Assembly (NCBI GenBank): GCA_016790385.1
Contig: JAEUNV010000230.1
Coordinates: forward strand, 1-6,283
DNA from: Zoogloea sp.
GTDB taxonomy: Bacteria > Pseudomonadota > Gammaproteobacteria > Burkholderiales > Rhodocyclaceae
Direction: 5' to 3'
DNA length: 6,283 bases
Shown: piece after piece, positions 1 through 6,283 of the stretch
Layout: every line of letters begins with the position of its first letter
Numbering within the stretch: the stretch's first letter is position 1
The notes under the pieces: generated by a model
The model's database searches: none
Told to the model about the DNA's origin: nothing
What the model saw: the letters and a program-made list of their open reading frames with translations, nothing else
Program-made: the position numbers and the translations under genes

Positions 1-1
1 C

Positions 2-343
2 GTCTTTGACGACGACGACCGGCGCGGCATGGCGGTGGATTCCATGGTCTCGGGCGGCAGCATCATTTCCGGCGCAACGGTCACGCGTTCGCTGTTGTTC
101 TCCAGCGTAAATGTGCACAGCTGGGCCCGCGTGGAAGACTCGGTGATCCTGCCCAACGTCGACATTGGTCGGCACGCGGTGATCCGGCGCTGTGTCGTAG
201 ACAAGAACGTGCGCATCCCCGAAGGCATGTGCATCGGGCTGGACCCGGCCGAAGACCGCAGGCGTTTCACCGTATCGCCGGGGGGCATCACCCTGGTCAC
301 GGCCGAAATGCTCGGTCAGGGCGCCGCTGCCGTACGGTTCTGA
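2..343 (+). CDS. glgC: Glucose-1-phosphate adenylyltransferase (ADP-glucose pyrophosphorylase), C-terminal part, 5' truncated
   Basis: This is the last 113 codons of GlgC, which makes ADP-glucose and pyrophosphate from ATP and glucose-1-phosphate, the committed step of bacterial glycogen synthesis in the cytoplasm. The reading frame is open from base 2 and ends at TGA 341-343. The visible part is the C-terminal left-handed beta-helix domain. It holds the family signature [19 protein letters not shown] near the left edge, hexapeptide-like turns ([20 protein letters not shown]) and the typical ending [18 protein letters not shown] followed by GITLVT and EML. Full-length GlgC is about 420-430 residues, so roughly 300 residues, including the nucleotide-binding catalytic domain, lie upstream of the window. 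The C-terminus looks intact. Allosteric behaviour cannot be judged from this fragment. It sits 10 bases before the next gene on the same strand, which suggests co-transcription with the glucan-active enzymes. Confidence 0.96.
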   Translation, partial: VFDDDDRRGMAVDSMVSGGSIISGATVTRSLLFSSVNVHSWARVEDSVILPNVDIGRHAVIRRCVVDKNVRIPEGMCIGLDPAEDRRRFTVSPGGITLVTAEMLGQGAAAVRF

Positions 344-353
344 TTCGGCGATC

Positions 354-2009
354 GTGGCGGATCTCGCATTTCTTTGGCACATGCACCAGCCGGATTACCG
401 GCATCCGGAAACCGGCCATTTCACCTTGCCCTGGACCCTGCTCCATGCGCTCAAGGACTACACGGACATGGCCAGCCATCTGGAGCGCCACCCCACGATC
501 CGCTGCACCGTCAATTTCGTGCCGGTCCTGCTCGCCCAGATCGAGGACTACTGCGACCAGCTCGCCACCCGCCAATGGCGCGACCCCCTGTTGCGCATCC
601 TGACCTGGCCGGACACCCACCAGCTTGATCAGGCCGACCGCCGCTGGCTGCTGGACATGGCCTTCCGCTGCCATGCGCCCACCATGCTGGAGCCCTTTGC
701 CCCCTACCGGCGCCTGCGCGATCTGCTTGCCTTCGTCCGCGATCAGGACGCCGACAGCCTGGAATACCTGTCCGCGCAGTATTACGCCGATCTCGCCACC
801 TGGTACGTGCTGGCCTGGAGCGGCGAAAGCCTGCGTCGGGGCACCGGCCCCTTCGCGACGCTGATGGCAAAAGGCGGCAGCTTCGATATGCGCGACCGTG
901 AAGCACTGGTCGGCGAGATGCGGAGCGTGCTGGAAGGGCTCATTCCGCGCTACCGTGCCCTTGCTGACCGGGGTCAGATCGAACTCAGCTGCACACCCGC
1001 CCATCATCCTCTGGCTCCGCTGATGCTCGATTTCGGCGTGGCCCGCGAAGCCCAGCCCGATTGCCCGCTTCCCTCGGCGCCGGGCTACCCCGGCGGGCGC
1101 TCGCGGGTCGAAGCCCATCTGCAACTGGCCCAGCAAAGCCATCGCCAGCGTTTCGGTCAGGCCCCGAGGGGCTTGTGGCCGGCGGAGGGCGCTTTGTCGA
1201 TGGCATTCCTGCGCCAGATCGCCGACGCCGGATTCAGCTGGACGGCGAGCAGCCGTGGCGTACTCGAACACTCCGCGGGCCCCGGCGCCGACACCGGCGT
1301 GCCCTGGCAAGCCCCCGAAGGCATTGCCGGCGACATCACCCTCTTTTTCCGCAATGAGCACCTGTCCGACCTGATCGGCTTCGAGTATGCCCGCTGGCAC
1401 GGCCGCGACGCGGCGGCCCATTTCATGTCCGAACTGAGCACCCTTCATGCGCGGACGCCGGAAGCCCTGATCCCGGTCTTTCTCGATGGCGAGAACGCCT
1501 GGGAGTACTACCCCTACAACGGCTGGTATTTCTTCAACGATCTTTATGAAAGCATTGCCCGCCATCCTGCCATCACCACCGTGACCCTGACCGAGGCCAC
1601 CGATCGGCACCGTCCGCGACGCCGACGCCTACCCGGCCTCACCGCCGGAAGCTGGGTCTTCGGAACCCTTTCCACATGGATCGGCAGCCCCGACAAGAAC
1701 CACGCCTGGGAGCTGCTCTGCGAGGTCAAACACTGCGCCGACCGGGTTCTCGAGAATGCGGCGGTGGAGGCAAGCCAGCGCCAGCAGATCATGGCACTAC
1801 TCGCGGTTTGCGAGAGTTCGGACTGGTTCTGGTGGCTGGGCGACTACAACGCCTCCGAATCGGTGAATGCCTTCGAATCCCTCTTCCGAGACAACATCCG
1901 CGCCCTTTATCGGCTGCTCGGGCTCCCTGCGCCCAGCAGCCTTGATCACCCCCTCAGCCGCGGTGGCGGCGCCCCCGAAAGTGGCGGCACCATGCGGCGA
2001 GCAAGCTGA
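354..2009 (+). CDS. GH57 glycoside hydrolase, amylase/amylopullulanase-type (COG1449-like)
   Basis: This 551-residue protein belongs to glycoside hydrolase family 57, retaining enzymes acting on alpha-glucans. Visible family motifs in order: HMHQPDY (residues 9-15); GQIELSCTP followed by HHPLAPL (207-223); GLWPAEG with Glu278, the expected nucleophile; LDGENAWEYYP (377-387) with Asp378, the expected acid/base; GSWVFGTLSTWIGSPDKN (432-449); and SSDWFWWLGD (488-497). The HMHQP, WPxE and DGEN..WE forms resemble the catalytic domain of archaeal GH57 amylopullulanases and the bacterial COG1449 proteins. The 100-residue spacing between the two candidate catalytic residues is also similar. No signal peptide is visible, so it is probably cytoplasmic and acts on stored glycogen. 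The GTG start at 354 is chosen because the first conserved motif begins at residue 9 and the only nearby ATG falls inside it; the ribosome-binding site is weak. The last 25 or so residues are Pro/Gly/Ser rich and look disordered. Whether it is an amylase, debranching enzyme or transferase cannot be read from sequence. Confidence 0.92.
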   Translation: MADLAFLWHMHQPDYRHPETGHFTLPWTLLHALKDYTDMASHLERHPTIRCTVNFVPVLLAQIEDYCDQLATRQWRDPLLRILTWPDTHQLDQADRRWLLDMAFRCHAPTMLEPFAPYRRLRDLLAFVRDQDADSLEYLSAQYYADLATWYVLAWSGESLRRGTGPFATLMAKGGSFDMRDREALVGEMRSVLEGLIPRYRALADRGQIELSCTPAHHPLAPLMLDFGVAREAQPDCPLPSAPGYPGGRSRVEAHLQLAQQSHRQRFGQAPRGLWPAEGALSMAFLRQIADAGFSWTASSRGVLEHSAGPGADTGVPWQAPEGIAGDITLFFRNEHLSDLIGFEYARWHGRDAAAHFMSELSTLHARTPEALIPVFLDGENAWEYYPYNGWYFFNDLYESIARHPAITTVTLTEATDRHRPRRRRLPGLTAGSWVFGTLSTWIGSPDKNHAWELLCEVKHCADRVLENAAVEASQRQQIMALLAVCESSDWFWWLGDYNASESVNAFESLFRDNIRALYRLLGLPAPSSLDHPLSRGGGAPESGGTMRRAS

Positions 2010-2017
2010 AACCTGAC

Positions 2018-2022
2018 GGAGG
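2018..2022 (+). promoter_or_regulatory. Shine-Dalgarno site (GGAGG) supporting a TTG start
   Basis: GGAGG lies six bases before the TTG at 2029, in the 19-base gap after the preceding stop codon. The spacing is good for initiation. Because the conserved HAHQP motif begins only 11 codons after the TTG and no ATG lies between, this site decides the start of the second GH57 gene. Confidence 0.8.
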
Positions 2023-2028
2023 CCCATT

Positions 2029-4008
2029 TTGACCCGCGCAGTAACCCTGCTCCTGGGTGTGCATGCCCACCAGCCAGTGGGCAACTTCCCCGAAGTGATT
2101 GAGGACGCCCACCGGCGCTGCTACAAGCCCTTCCTGGAAACCCTCCACGCGTACCCGGACTTCCGATTTTCGGCGCATTTCTCCGGCTGGCTGCTGGACT
2201 GGCTGCGCGAGCGCTTTCCGGAAGACATGGACATGCTCGCCGGCATGGTGCGGCGCGGTCAGGTGGAGATGTTCAGCTCCGGCGACACCGAGCCCGTCCT
2301 TGCGGCCATTCCCCACCGGGACCGCGTCGGCCAGCTTGCCACCCTCAATGACAAGCTCGCGGCCTGGACCGGTGAGCGCCCGCAAGGTGCCTGGCTCACG
2401 GAACGGGTGTGGGAATCCGCGGTGGTTCCTGCCCTGGCCGAAACCGGCATCCGGTATGTGACCGTCGACGACTATCACTTCTTTTGCACCGGCCGCGGCG
2501 CCGCCGAACTCGACGGCCACTTCAGCACAGAAGAAGACGGCACCCGCCTCGATCTCTTTCCGATCTCCGAAGCCCTCCGCTACCGCCTGCCTTTCCACCC
2601 CGCCCACGAAGTGGTGGCTTACCTGGAGCAGCTCGCCGACCGTGGGCAGCGGGCCGCCATCTATTTCGACGATATCGAGAAATTCGGCATCTGGCCGGAA
2701 ACCTACGATTGGGTCTACAACCGGGGTTGGCTCAAAGCCCTCATCGAGGGCATCCTGGCCAGCCCGAGGATTGACACCGCCACCTACGCCGACTTTCATG
2801 CCCGGAACGCCACCCGCGGCATCGTCTATCTCCCCACCGCCTCCTACAGCGAGATGAACGAATGGACGCTGCCGATGCCCGCCGCAGCCACCTATGCGCA
2901 CCTCCTCGCCCAGGAGAAGGCCGCGGGGCGTGGCGAGCTGCACCGCCCCTTCATCCGGGGCGGCATCTGGCGTAATTTCCTGTCGCGCTATCCCGAGGCC
3001 AACTGGATGCACAAGCGCATGCAAGCCCTGTCGGCACGCCTCGCCACGGTACCGGACGCGCCGCCCGGCCTTACCGACGCCCTCTACCGGGCCCAGGCCA
3101 ATGACGCCTATTGGCACGGGCTCTTTGGCGGGCTTTACCTCCCGCATCTGCGCCGCGCGGTGTGGAATAACATCCTGGCCCTCGAAGCCGGCCTCGATCG
3201 CCTCGCGCCGCGCGCGGACGCCCCCTCCGCCGACGTGGATCTGGATGGCTGCCGCGAGTTCTTCCTCACCACCCCCGAGCTGCAGATTGTCCTGCGGGAT
3301 GATGGATTTGGAGCCATCCACGAGCTGTCCAGCTATGGCCTGACCCACAATTTTGGCGACACCCTGCGCCGCTACCACGAGCATTACCACGATCGCATCG
3401 ATACGGCCCCCAGCCGGCACGAGGGCGACGGGATTGCCTCGGCCCACGACGTGGTGCGCTTCAAGCACCCCGTGGGTGCGGCCGACGTGCTTCCTGATCT
3501 CCATCCCCGGCTGATCGCCCTTGACCGGCTGGATGGGCAGCCCGTCGCCGACTATCGGCACGTCGGTGACGCCCCTGCGCACTTCCGGCGCGCAGGCATC
3601 GACAAGACCTGCGGCGTCGATTCCGCCACCCTCCATATCGTGTGGCGATTCGAAGGCCTGGCGGGGCGGCAGTTCTCCACCACACTCAATCTCGCCATGC
3701 CCAGCTGCGACGGCTTCCTCGGGCGCTATGTGCTCGACGATGGCCACATACCCTGCGGCTTCGGCCAGGCCCTCGATCTGCCCGAGGCAACCGGGCTGAC
3801 CCTTGAGGATGGCGTGCTCGGTGGTCTCCTGCGCCTCGCCTGCACGCGCCCGGCCCATATCCGTGGCGGCCCACACCACACCGTTTCCCAGTCGGAAGCG
3901 GGCTTTGAGAAAATCATGCAGGCAGCGGAAGTCCACCTCATGTGGACGATTCCCGATAACGACTGCACCCTCCAACTCCAGATCACCATCGAGCCCAGCA
4001 AGCCATGA
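2029..4008 (+). CDS. GH57 4-alpha-glucanotransferase / alpha-amylase with DUF1925 and DUF1926 domains
   Basis: This 659-residue protein resembles the GH57 4-alpha-glucanotransferase of Thermococcus litoralis in length and motifs. Such enzymes move malto-oligosaccharide segments between alpha-1,4-glucan chains, and some relatives hydrolyse them. The N-terminal barrel (about 1-300) carries GVHAHQPVGNF (10-20), GQVEMFSSGDTEPVLAAIP (77-95), GAWLTERVWE (120-129) with Glu125 as expected nucleophile, VDDYHFF (146-152) and FDDIEKFGIWPETYDWVY (213-230), where Asp215 of the D-x-E motif is the expected acid/base. A helical DUF1925-like stretch follows (about 300-385, with HKRMQALS and NDAYWHGLFGGLYLPHLR). 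The rest (about 405-659) is the DUF1926-like beta-rich domain. No signal peptide is seen, so it is likely cytoplasmic. The TTG start at 2029 is backed by GGAGG six bases upstream. It overlaps the phosphorylase gene by four bases, which fits a role in supplying or reshaping chains for phosphorolysis. Transferase versus hydrolase activity is not decidable here. Confidence 0.93.
   Translation: MTRAVTLLLGVHAHQPVGNFPEVIEDAHRRCYKPFLETLHAYPDFRFSAHFSGWLLDWLRERFPEDMDMLAGMVRRGQVEMFSSGDTEPVLAAIPHRDRVGQLATLNDKLAAWTGERPQGAWLTERVWESAVVPALAETGIRYVTVDDYHFFCTGRGAAELDGHFSTEEDGTRLDLFPISEALRYRLPFHPAHEVVAYLEQLADRGQRAAIYFDDIEKFGIWPETYDWVYNRGWLKALIEGILASPRIDTATYADFHARNATRGIVYLPTASYSEMNEWTLPMPAAATYAHLLAQEKAAGRGELHRPFIRGGIWRNFLSRYPEANWMHKRMQALSARLATVPDAPPGLTDALYRAQANDAYWHGLFGGLYLPHLRRAVWNNILALEAGLDRLAPRADAPSADVDLDGCREFFLTTPELQIVLRDDGFGAIHELSSYGLTHNFGDTLRRYHEHYHDRIDTAPSRHEGDGIASAHDVVRFKHPVGAADVLPDLHPRLIALDRLDGQPVADYRHVGDAPAHFRRAGIDKTCGVDSATLHIVWRFEGLAGRQFSTTLNLAMPSCDGFLGRYVLDDGHIPCGFGQALDLPEATGLTLEDGVLGGLLRLACTRPAHIRGGPHHTVSQSEAGFEKIMQAAEVHLMWTIPDNDCTLQLQITIEPSKP
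4005..4008 (+). other. ATGA stop/start overlap (translational coupling)
   Basis: The ATG of the phosphorylase gene (4005-4007) overlaps the TGA of the second GH57 gene (4006-4008). No strong Shine-Dalgarno is seen just upstream (CCCAGCAAGCC), so re-initiation by ribosomes finishing the upstream gene is the likely way translation starts. The overlap itself is directly visible; the coupling is inferred. Confidence 0.75.
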
Positions 4009-6283
4009 CCGGCACCGTTTACAAACTCGAAGTCAATCCCCGGATTCCGCCGCGCCTCGAACGCCTCGAAGCCCTGGCCAACAATCTCTGGTACAGCTGG
4101 GACCGCCCCACCCGCTCGCTTTTCGCCAGCCTGTCCCGATCCCTTTGGAAGGCCGTCGACCACAACCCCAAGGCCTTTCTCAAGCGCGCCGACCAGAAAC
4201 ACCTCGACATGGCGGCGGAGAATCCGGTCTTCCTTGGCAGCATGGCCCGGGTGCTGTCCACCTACGACACTTACCACGACCTTCCGTCGATGGCCCATGT
4301 CCATGGCCGCCCGTTTCGCGACGATGACCTGATCGCCTACTTCTGCGCGGAGTTCGGCTTTCACGAGAGCCTGCCCATCTACTCCGGCGGCCTCGGCATC
4401 CTTGCGGGTGACCATTGCAAGGCCGCCAGCGACATGGGCCTGCCCTTTGTGGGCGTCGGCCTGCTGTATCGGCAGGGTTACTTCCATCAGACGCTCGATG
4501 CGGATGGTCAGCAGCACGCCACCTACACCGACTCGGATTTCGACGATCTCCCCGTTGCGCCACTCGAGGATGCGGACGGCCACGAAGTTCGCGTGGCGGT
4601 GGATCTGCCCGGTCGTGCCGTCCAGGCCAAGGTCTGGGAAGCAAAGATCGGCCACGTGCGCCTGATCCTCCTCGACACCTGGCTCCCCGAGAACTCCGTG
4701 CAAGACCGCGAGATCACGCACCGGCTCTATGGCGGAGACCGCAACACCCGTATCGAGCAGGAGATCCTGCTGGGCGTCGGAGGCGTGCAGGCCCTCGCCG
4801 CGCTGGGCCTGAAGCCCACCGTATGGCACGTCAATGAAGGGCACGCGGCCTTCCTGATCCTGGAGCGCATCCGCAACCTGGTGGCCGCCGGGCAGCCGTT
4901 TGCCGCCGCGCTTGAAGCCACCGCCGCCAACGTGGTGTTCACCACCCACACCGCGGTTCCGGCCGGCCACGATCATTTTGCCGAGGATGTCATCCGCCGC
5001 TATTTCTCGCACTGGGAGCGGGACACCGGCATCACCTGCGAGCGCCTGCTGGCATTGGGCGCGGAACCGGGCAAGACAGACTTCAACATGACGGCCCTGG
5101 CGATTCGCGGCTCACGCCACCAGAACGGCGTTTCGCGCATCCACGGCGACGTGTCCGCGCGCATCTGCGGCCACTTCTGGCCCCAGTTGAGCCCGGCCGA
5201 AAACCCCATGGACTACGTCACCAACGGCGTCCACCTTCCCACCTTCCTGGCCACGGAATGGCATGAGACCTTCGACCGCTACCTGGGCGTGGGTTGGCAG
5301 CAGCGTCAGACCGACCCAGCCAGCTGGGAAGGCATCAGCCGCATCCCCGATCAGACCTACTGGAGCGTGCGGCAGTTGCTCAAGTCGCACCTGCTCTACC
5401 TGGTGCGGGACCGTGTGCGCGAGCAGCACCTGCGTAACCAGGGCTCACCGGCGCACCTGGATCGGCTGCTCAAGCTGGCCGATCCGAGCCGCCCCAACGT
5501 GCTCACCATTGGCTTTGCACGACGCTTTGCCACCTACAAACGGGCCGCACTCCTGTTCCATGATCCGGACATCCTGCGCAGCATCATCTGCGATGCAGAC
5601 CGGCCGGTGCTTTTCCTCTTTGCCGGCAAAGCCCACCCGGCAGACCATCCCGGCCAGGAGATCGTGCGCCGCATCGCCGAGATGGCCTCCCGCCCGGAAT
5701 TCGAAGGACGCATCCTGCTGCTGGAGGGTTACGACCTGCATCTTTCGCGCCGCCTGGTGGCGGGGGTCGATGTGTGGCTCAACAACCCGATCTATCCCCT
5801 TGAAGCCTCCGGCACCTCGGGCATGAAGGCTGCCATGAACGGCGCCATCAACCTGTCGGTGCTCGATGGCTGGTGGGGCGAGGGCTATGACGACCGCGGC
5901 GACGTGCCCAATGGCTGGGCCATCAAGCCGGCGTCGGGTCATCTCGACGAAGCCCGGCGGGATGCCGAGGAGGCCCGCACCCTGTACGAACTGCTTCAGG
6001 ACAAAGTCATCCCCACCTTCTACCGCAGTGGCCCGATGGGTTACTCACCCGAGTGGGTGGCCATGTCGAAGCGCTCCATCGCCACCATCGCCCCGCGCTA
6101 CAACGTGATCAGGATGGTTGGAGAATACGTGCAGAAGTTCTACGCGCCCGCTGCGCGCCAGGGCCGCCGCTTCAGCGCGGATGACTTTGCCCCCGCCCGC
6201 GCCCTGGCCGACTGGAAGACCCGCATCCGCAATGCGTGGCCCGGGGTGCGTCTGCGCTGCCTCGAAACCCCCATCGGCCGCGT
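4005..6283 (+). CDS. glgP: Alpha-glucan (glycogen/maltodextrin) phosphorylase, GT35, 3' truncated by window end
   Basis: This is a PLP-dependent phosphorylase that releases glucose-1-phosphate from non-reducing ends of alpha-1,4-glucans. It is open from ATG 4005 to the window end: 759 complete codons of what in this subfamily is usually about 820-860 residues, so only the C-terminal tail is missing. The N-terminal stretch, with LANNLWYSWD (24-33), matches the DUF3417 region that marks the short bacterial/archaeal subfamily (TIGR02094 type) rather than the E. coli MalP/GlgP or muscle type. Next come the glycine loop LPIYSGGLG (123-131), HVNEGHAAF (275-283), TNGVH (406-410) and GFARRFATYKR (503-513). 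The PLP site is EASGTSGMKAAMNG (600-613), with Lys608 as the expected Schiff-base lysine, followed by LDGWWGE (620-626). All key catalytic motifs appear intact. No signal peptide is seen; a cytoplasmic enzyme is expected. It sits last in the visible run after glgC and two GH57 genes. The symbol glgP is given by family and context; substrate preference for glycogen or maltodextrin is unknown. Confidence 0.95.
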   Translation, partial: MTGTVYKLEVNPRIPPRLERLEALANNLWYSWDRPTRSLFASLSRSLWKAVDHNPKAFLKRADQKHLDMAAENPVFLGSMARVLSTYDTYHDLPSMAHVHGRPFRDDDLIAYFCAEFGFHESLPIYSGGLGILAGDHCKAASDMGLPFVGVGLLYRQGYFHQTLDADGQQHATYTDSDFDDLPVAPLEDADGHEVRVAVDLPGRAVQAKVWEAKIGHVRLILLDTWLPENSVQDREITHRLYGGDRNTRIEQEILLGVGGVQALAALGLKPTVWHVNEGHAAFLILERIRNLVAAGQPFAAALEATAANVVFTTHTAVPAGHDHFAEDVIRRYFSHWERDTGITCERLLALGAEPGKTDFNMTALAIRGSRHQNGVSRIHGDVSARICGHFWPQLSPAENPMDYVTNGVHLPTFLATEWHETFDRYLGVGWQQRQTDPASWEGISRIPDQTYWSVRQLLKSHLLYLVRDRVREQHLRNQGSPAHLDRLLKLADPSRPNVLTIGFARRFATYKRAALLFHDPDILRSIICDADRPVLFLFAGKAHPADHPGQEIVRRIAEMASRPEFEGRILLLEGYDLHLSRRLVAGVDVWLNNPIYPLEASGTSGMKAAMNGAINLSVLDGWWGEGYDDRGDVPNGWAIKPASGHLDEARRDAEEARTLYELLQDKVIPTFYRSGPMGYSPEWVAMSKRSIATIAPRYNVIRMVGEYVQKFYAPAARQGRRFSADDFAPARALADWKTRIRNAWPGVRLRCLETPIGR

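Noticed and set aside
297..1610. A 437-codon minus-strand open frame opposite the first GH57 gene
   Set aside because: It shows no family motif, has a low-complexity Gly/Ala/Gln-rich composition and runs across the boundary between glgC and the GH57 gene. It is best explained as a composition shadow.
1605..1640. Arg-rich cluster (HRPRRRRLPGL) in the first GH57 protein, considered as a nucleic-acid-binding or insertion feature
   Set aside because: A basic, proline-containing linker just before the GSW..G...TWIG motif is in line with COG1449 relatives as I recall them, and the frame continues uninterrupted.
1930..2009. Pro/Gly/Ser-rich end of the first GH57 protein, considered as a frameshifted C-terminus
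   Set aside because: The last conserved motif (SSDWFWWLGD and the following helix) is already complete before it, and no alternative frame continues recognisable homology. A short disordered tail is simpler.
1954..3975. A 673-codon open frame on the minus strand, almost fully opposite the second GH57 gene
   Set aside because: Its translation is rich in Gly/Val/Ala/Glu/His with no recognisable domain, and the plus strand encodes a clear motif-complete enzyme. Long antisense frames are expected in G+C-rich genes with strong third-position GC bias.
3726..5012. A 428-codon minus-strand open frame spanning the GH57/phosphorylase junction
   Set aside because: It lies opposite two well-supported coding regions and shows no domain of its own.
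5445..5942. A 165-codon minus-strand open frame opposite the PLP-site region of the phosphorylase
   Set aside because: It mirrors highly conserved phosphorylase coding sequence and has no recognisable motif or ribosome site that I can support.

Overview
The window is a dense, same-strand run of four genes for bacterial storage alpha-glucan (glycogen) metabolism. From start to end they are: the 3' end of glgC (ADP-glucose pyrophosphorylase); a GH57 glycoside hydrolase of the amylase/amylopullulanase type; a second, unrelated-in-detail GH57 enzyme of the 4-alpha-glucanotransferase/alpha-amylase type; and most of a glgP-type alpha-glucan phosphorylase that runs off the right edge. Base composition is G+C rich by eye, with a strong third-position GC preference. 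GlgC and the phosphorylase look proteobacterial, and a beta- or gammaproteobacterium is my best guess. That placement rests on general resemblance only.

Layout: glgC ends at 343. Ten bases later the first GH57 gene begins at a GTG (354-2009). A 19-base gap holding a good Shine-Dalgarno leads to the second GH57 gene, which starts at TTG (2029-4008). This overlaps the phosphorylase start by four bases (ATGA, 4005-4008). The phosphorylase is open to base 6283. No intergenic space is larger than 19 bases, and I see no internal promoter, terminator, RNA gene, repeat, insertion sequence or CRISPR. The arrangement fits one co-transcribed unit.

Working together (inference from families): GlgC makes ADP-glucose, the committed precursor for glycogen synthesis. 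The phosphorylase releases glucose-1-phosphate from the non-reducing ends of the polymer. The two GH57 enzymes probably cut, debranch or disproportionate the glucan chains, roles that GH13 and GH77 enzymes (GlgX, MalQ) fill in enteric bacteria. Glycogen synthase (GlgA) and branching enzyme (GlgB) are not in the window and may lie outside it.

I found no convincing undescribed system. The points worth a second look are the pair of divergent GH57 genes in a glgC-glgP cluster, the unexperimental specificity of the first GH57 protein, and the start-codon and coupling signals.
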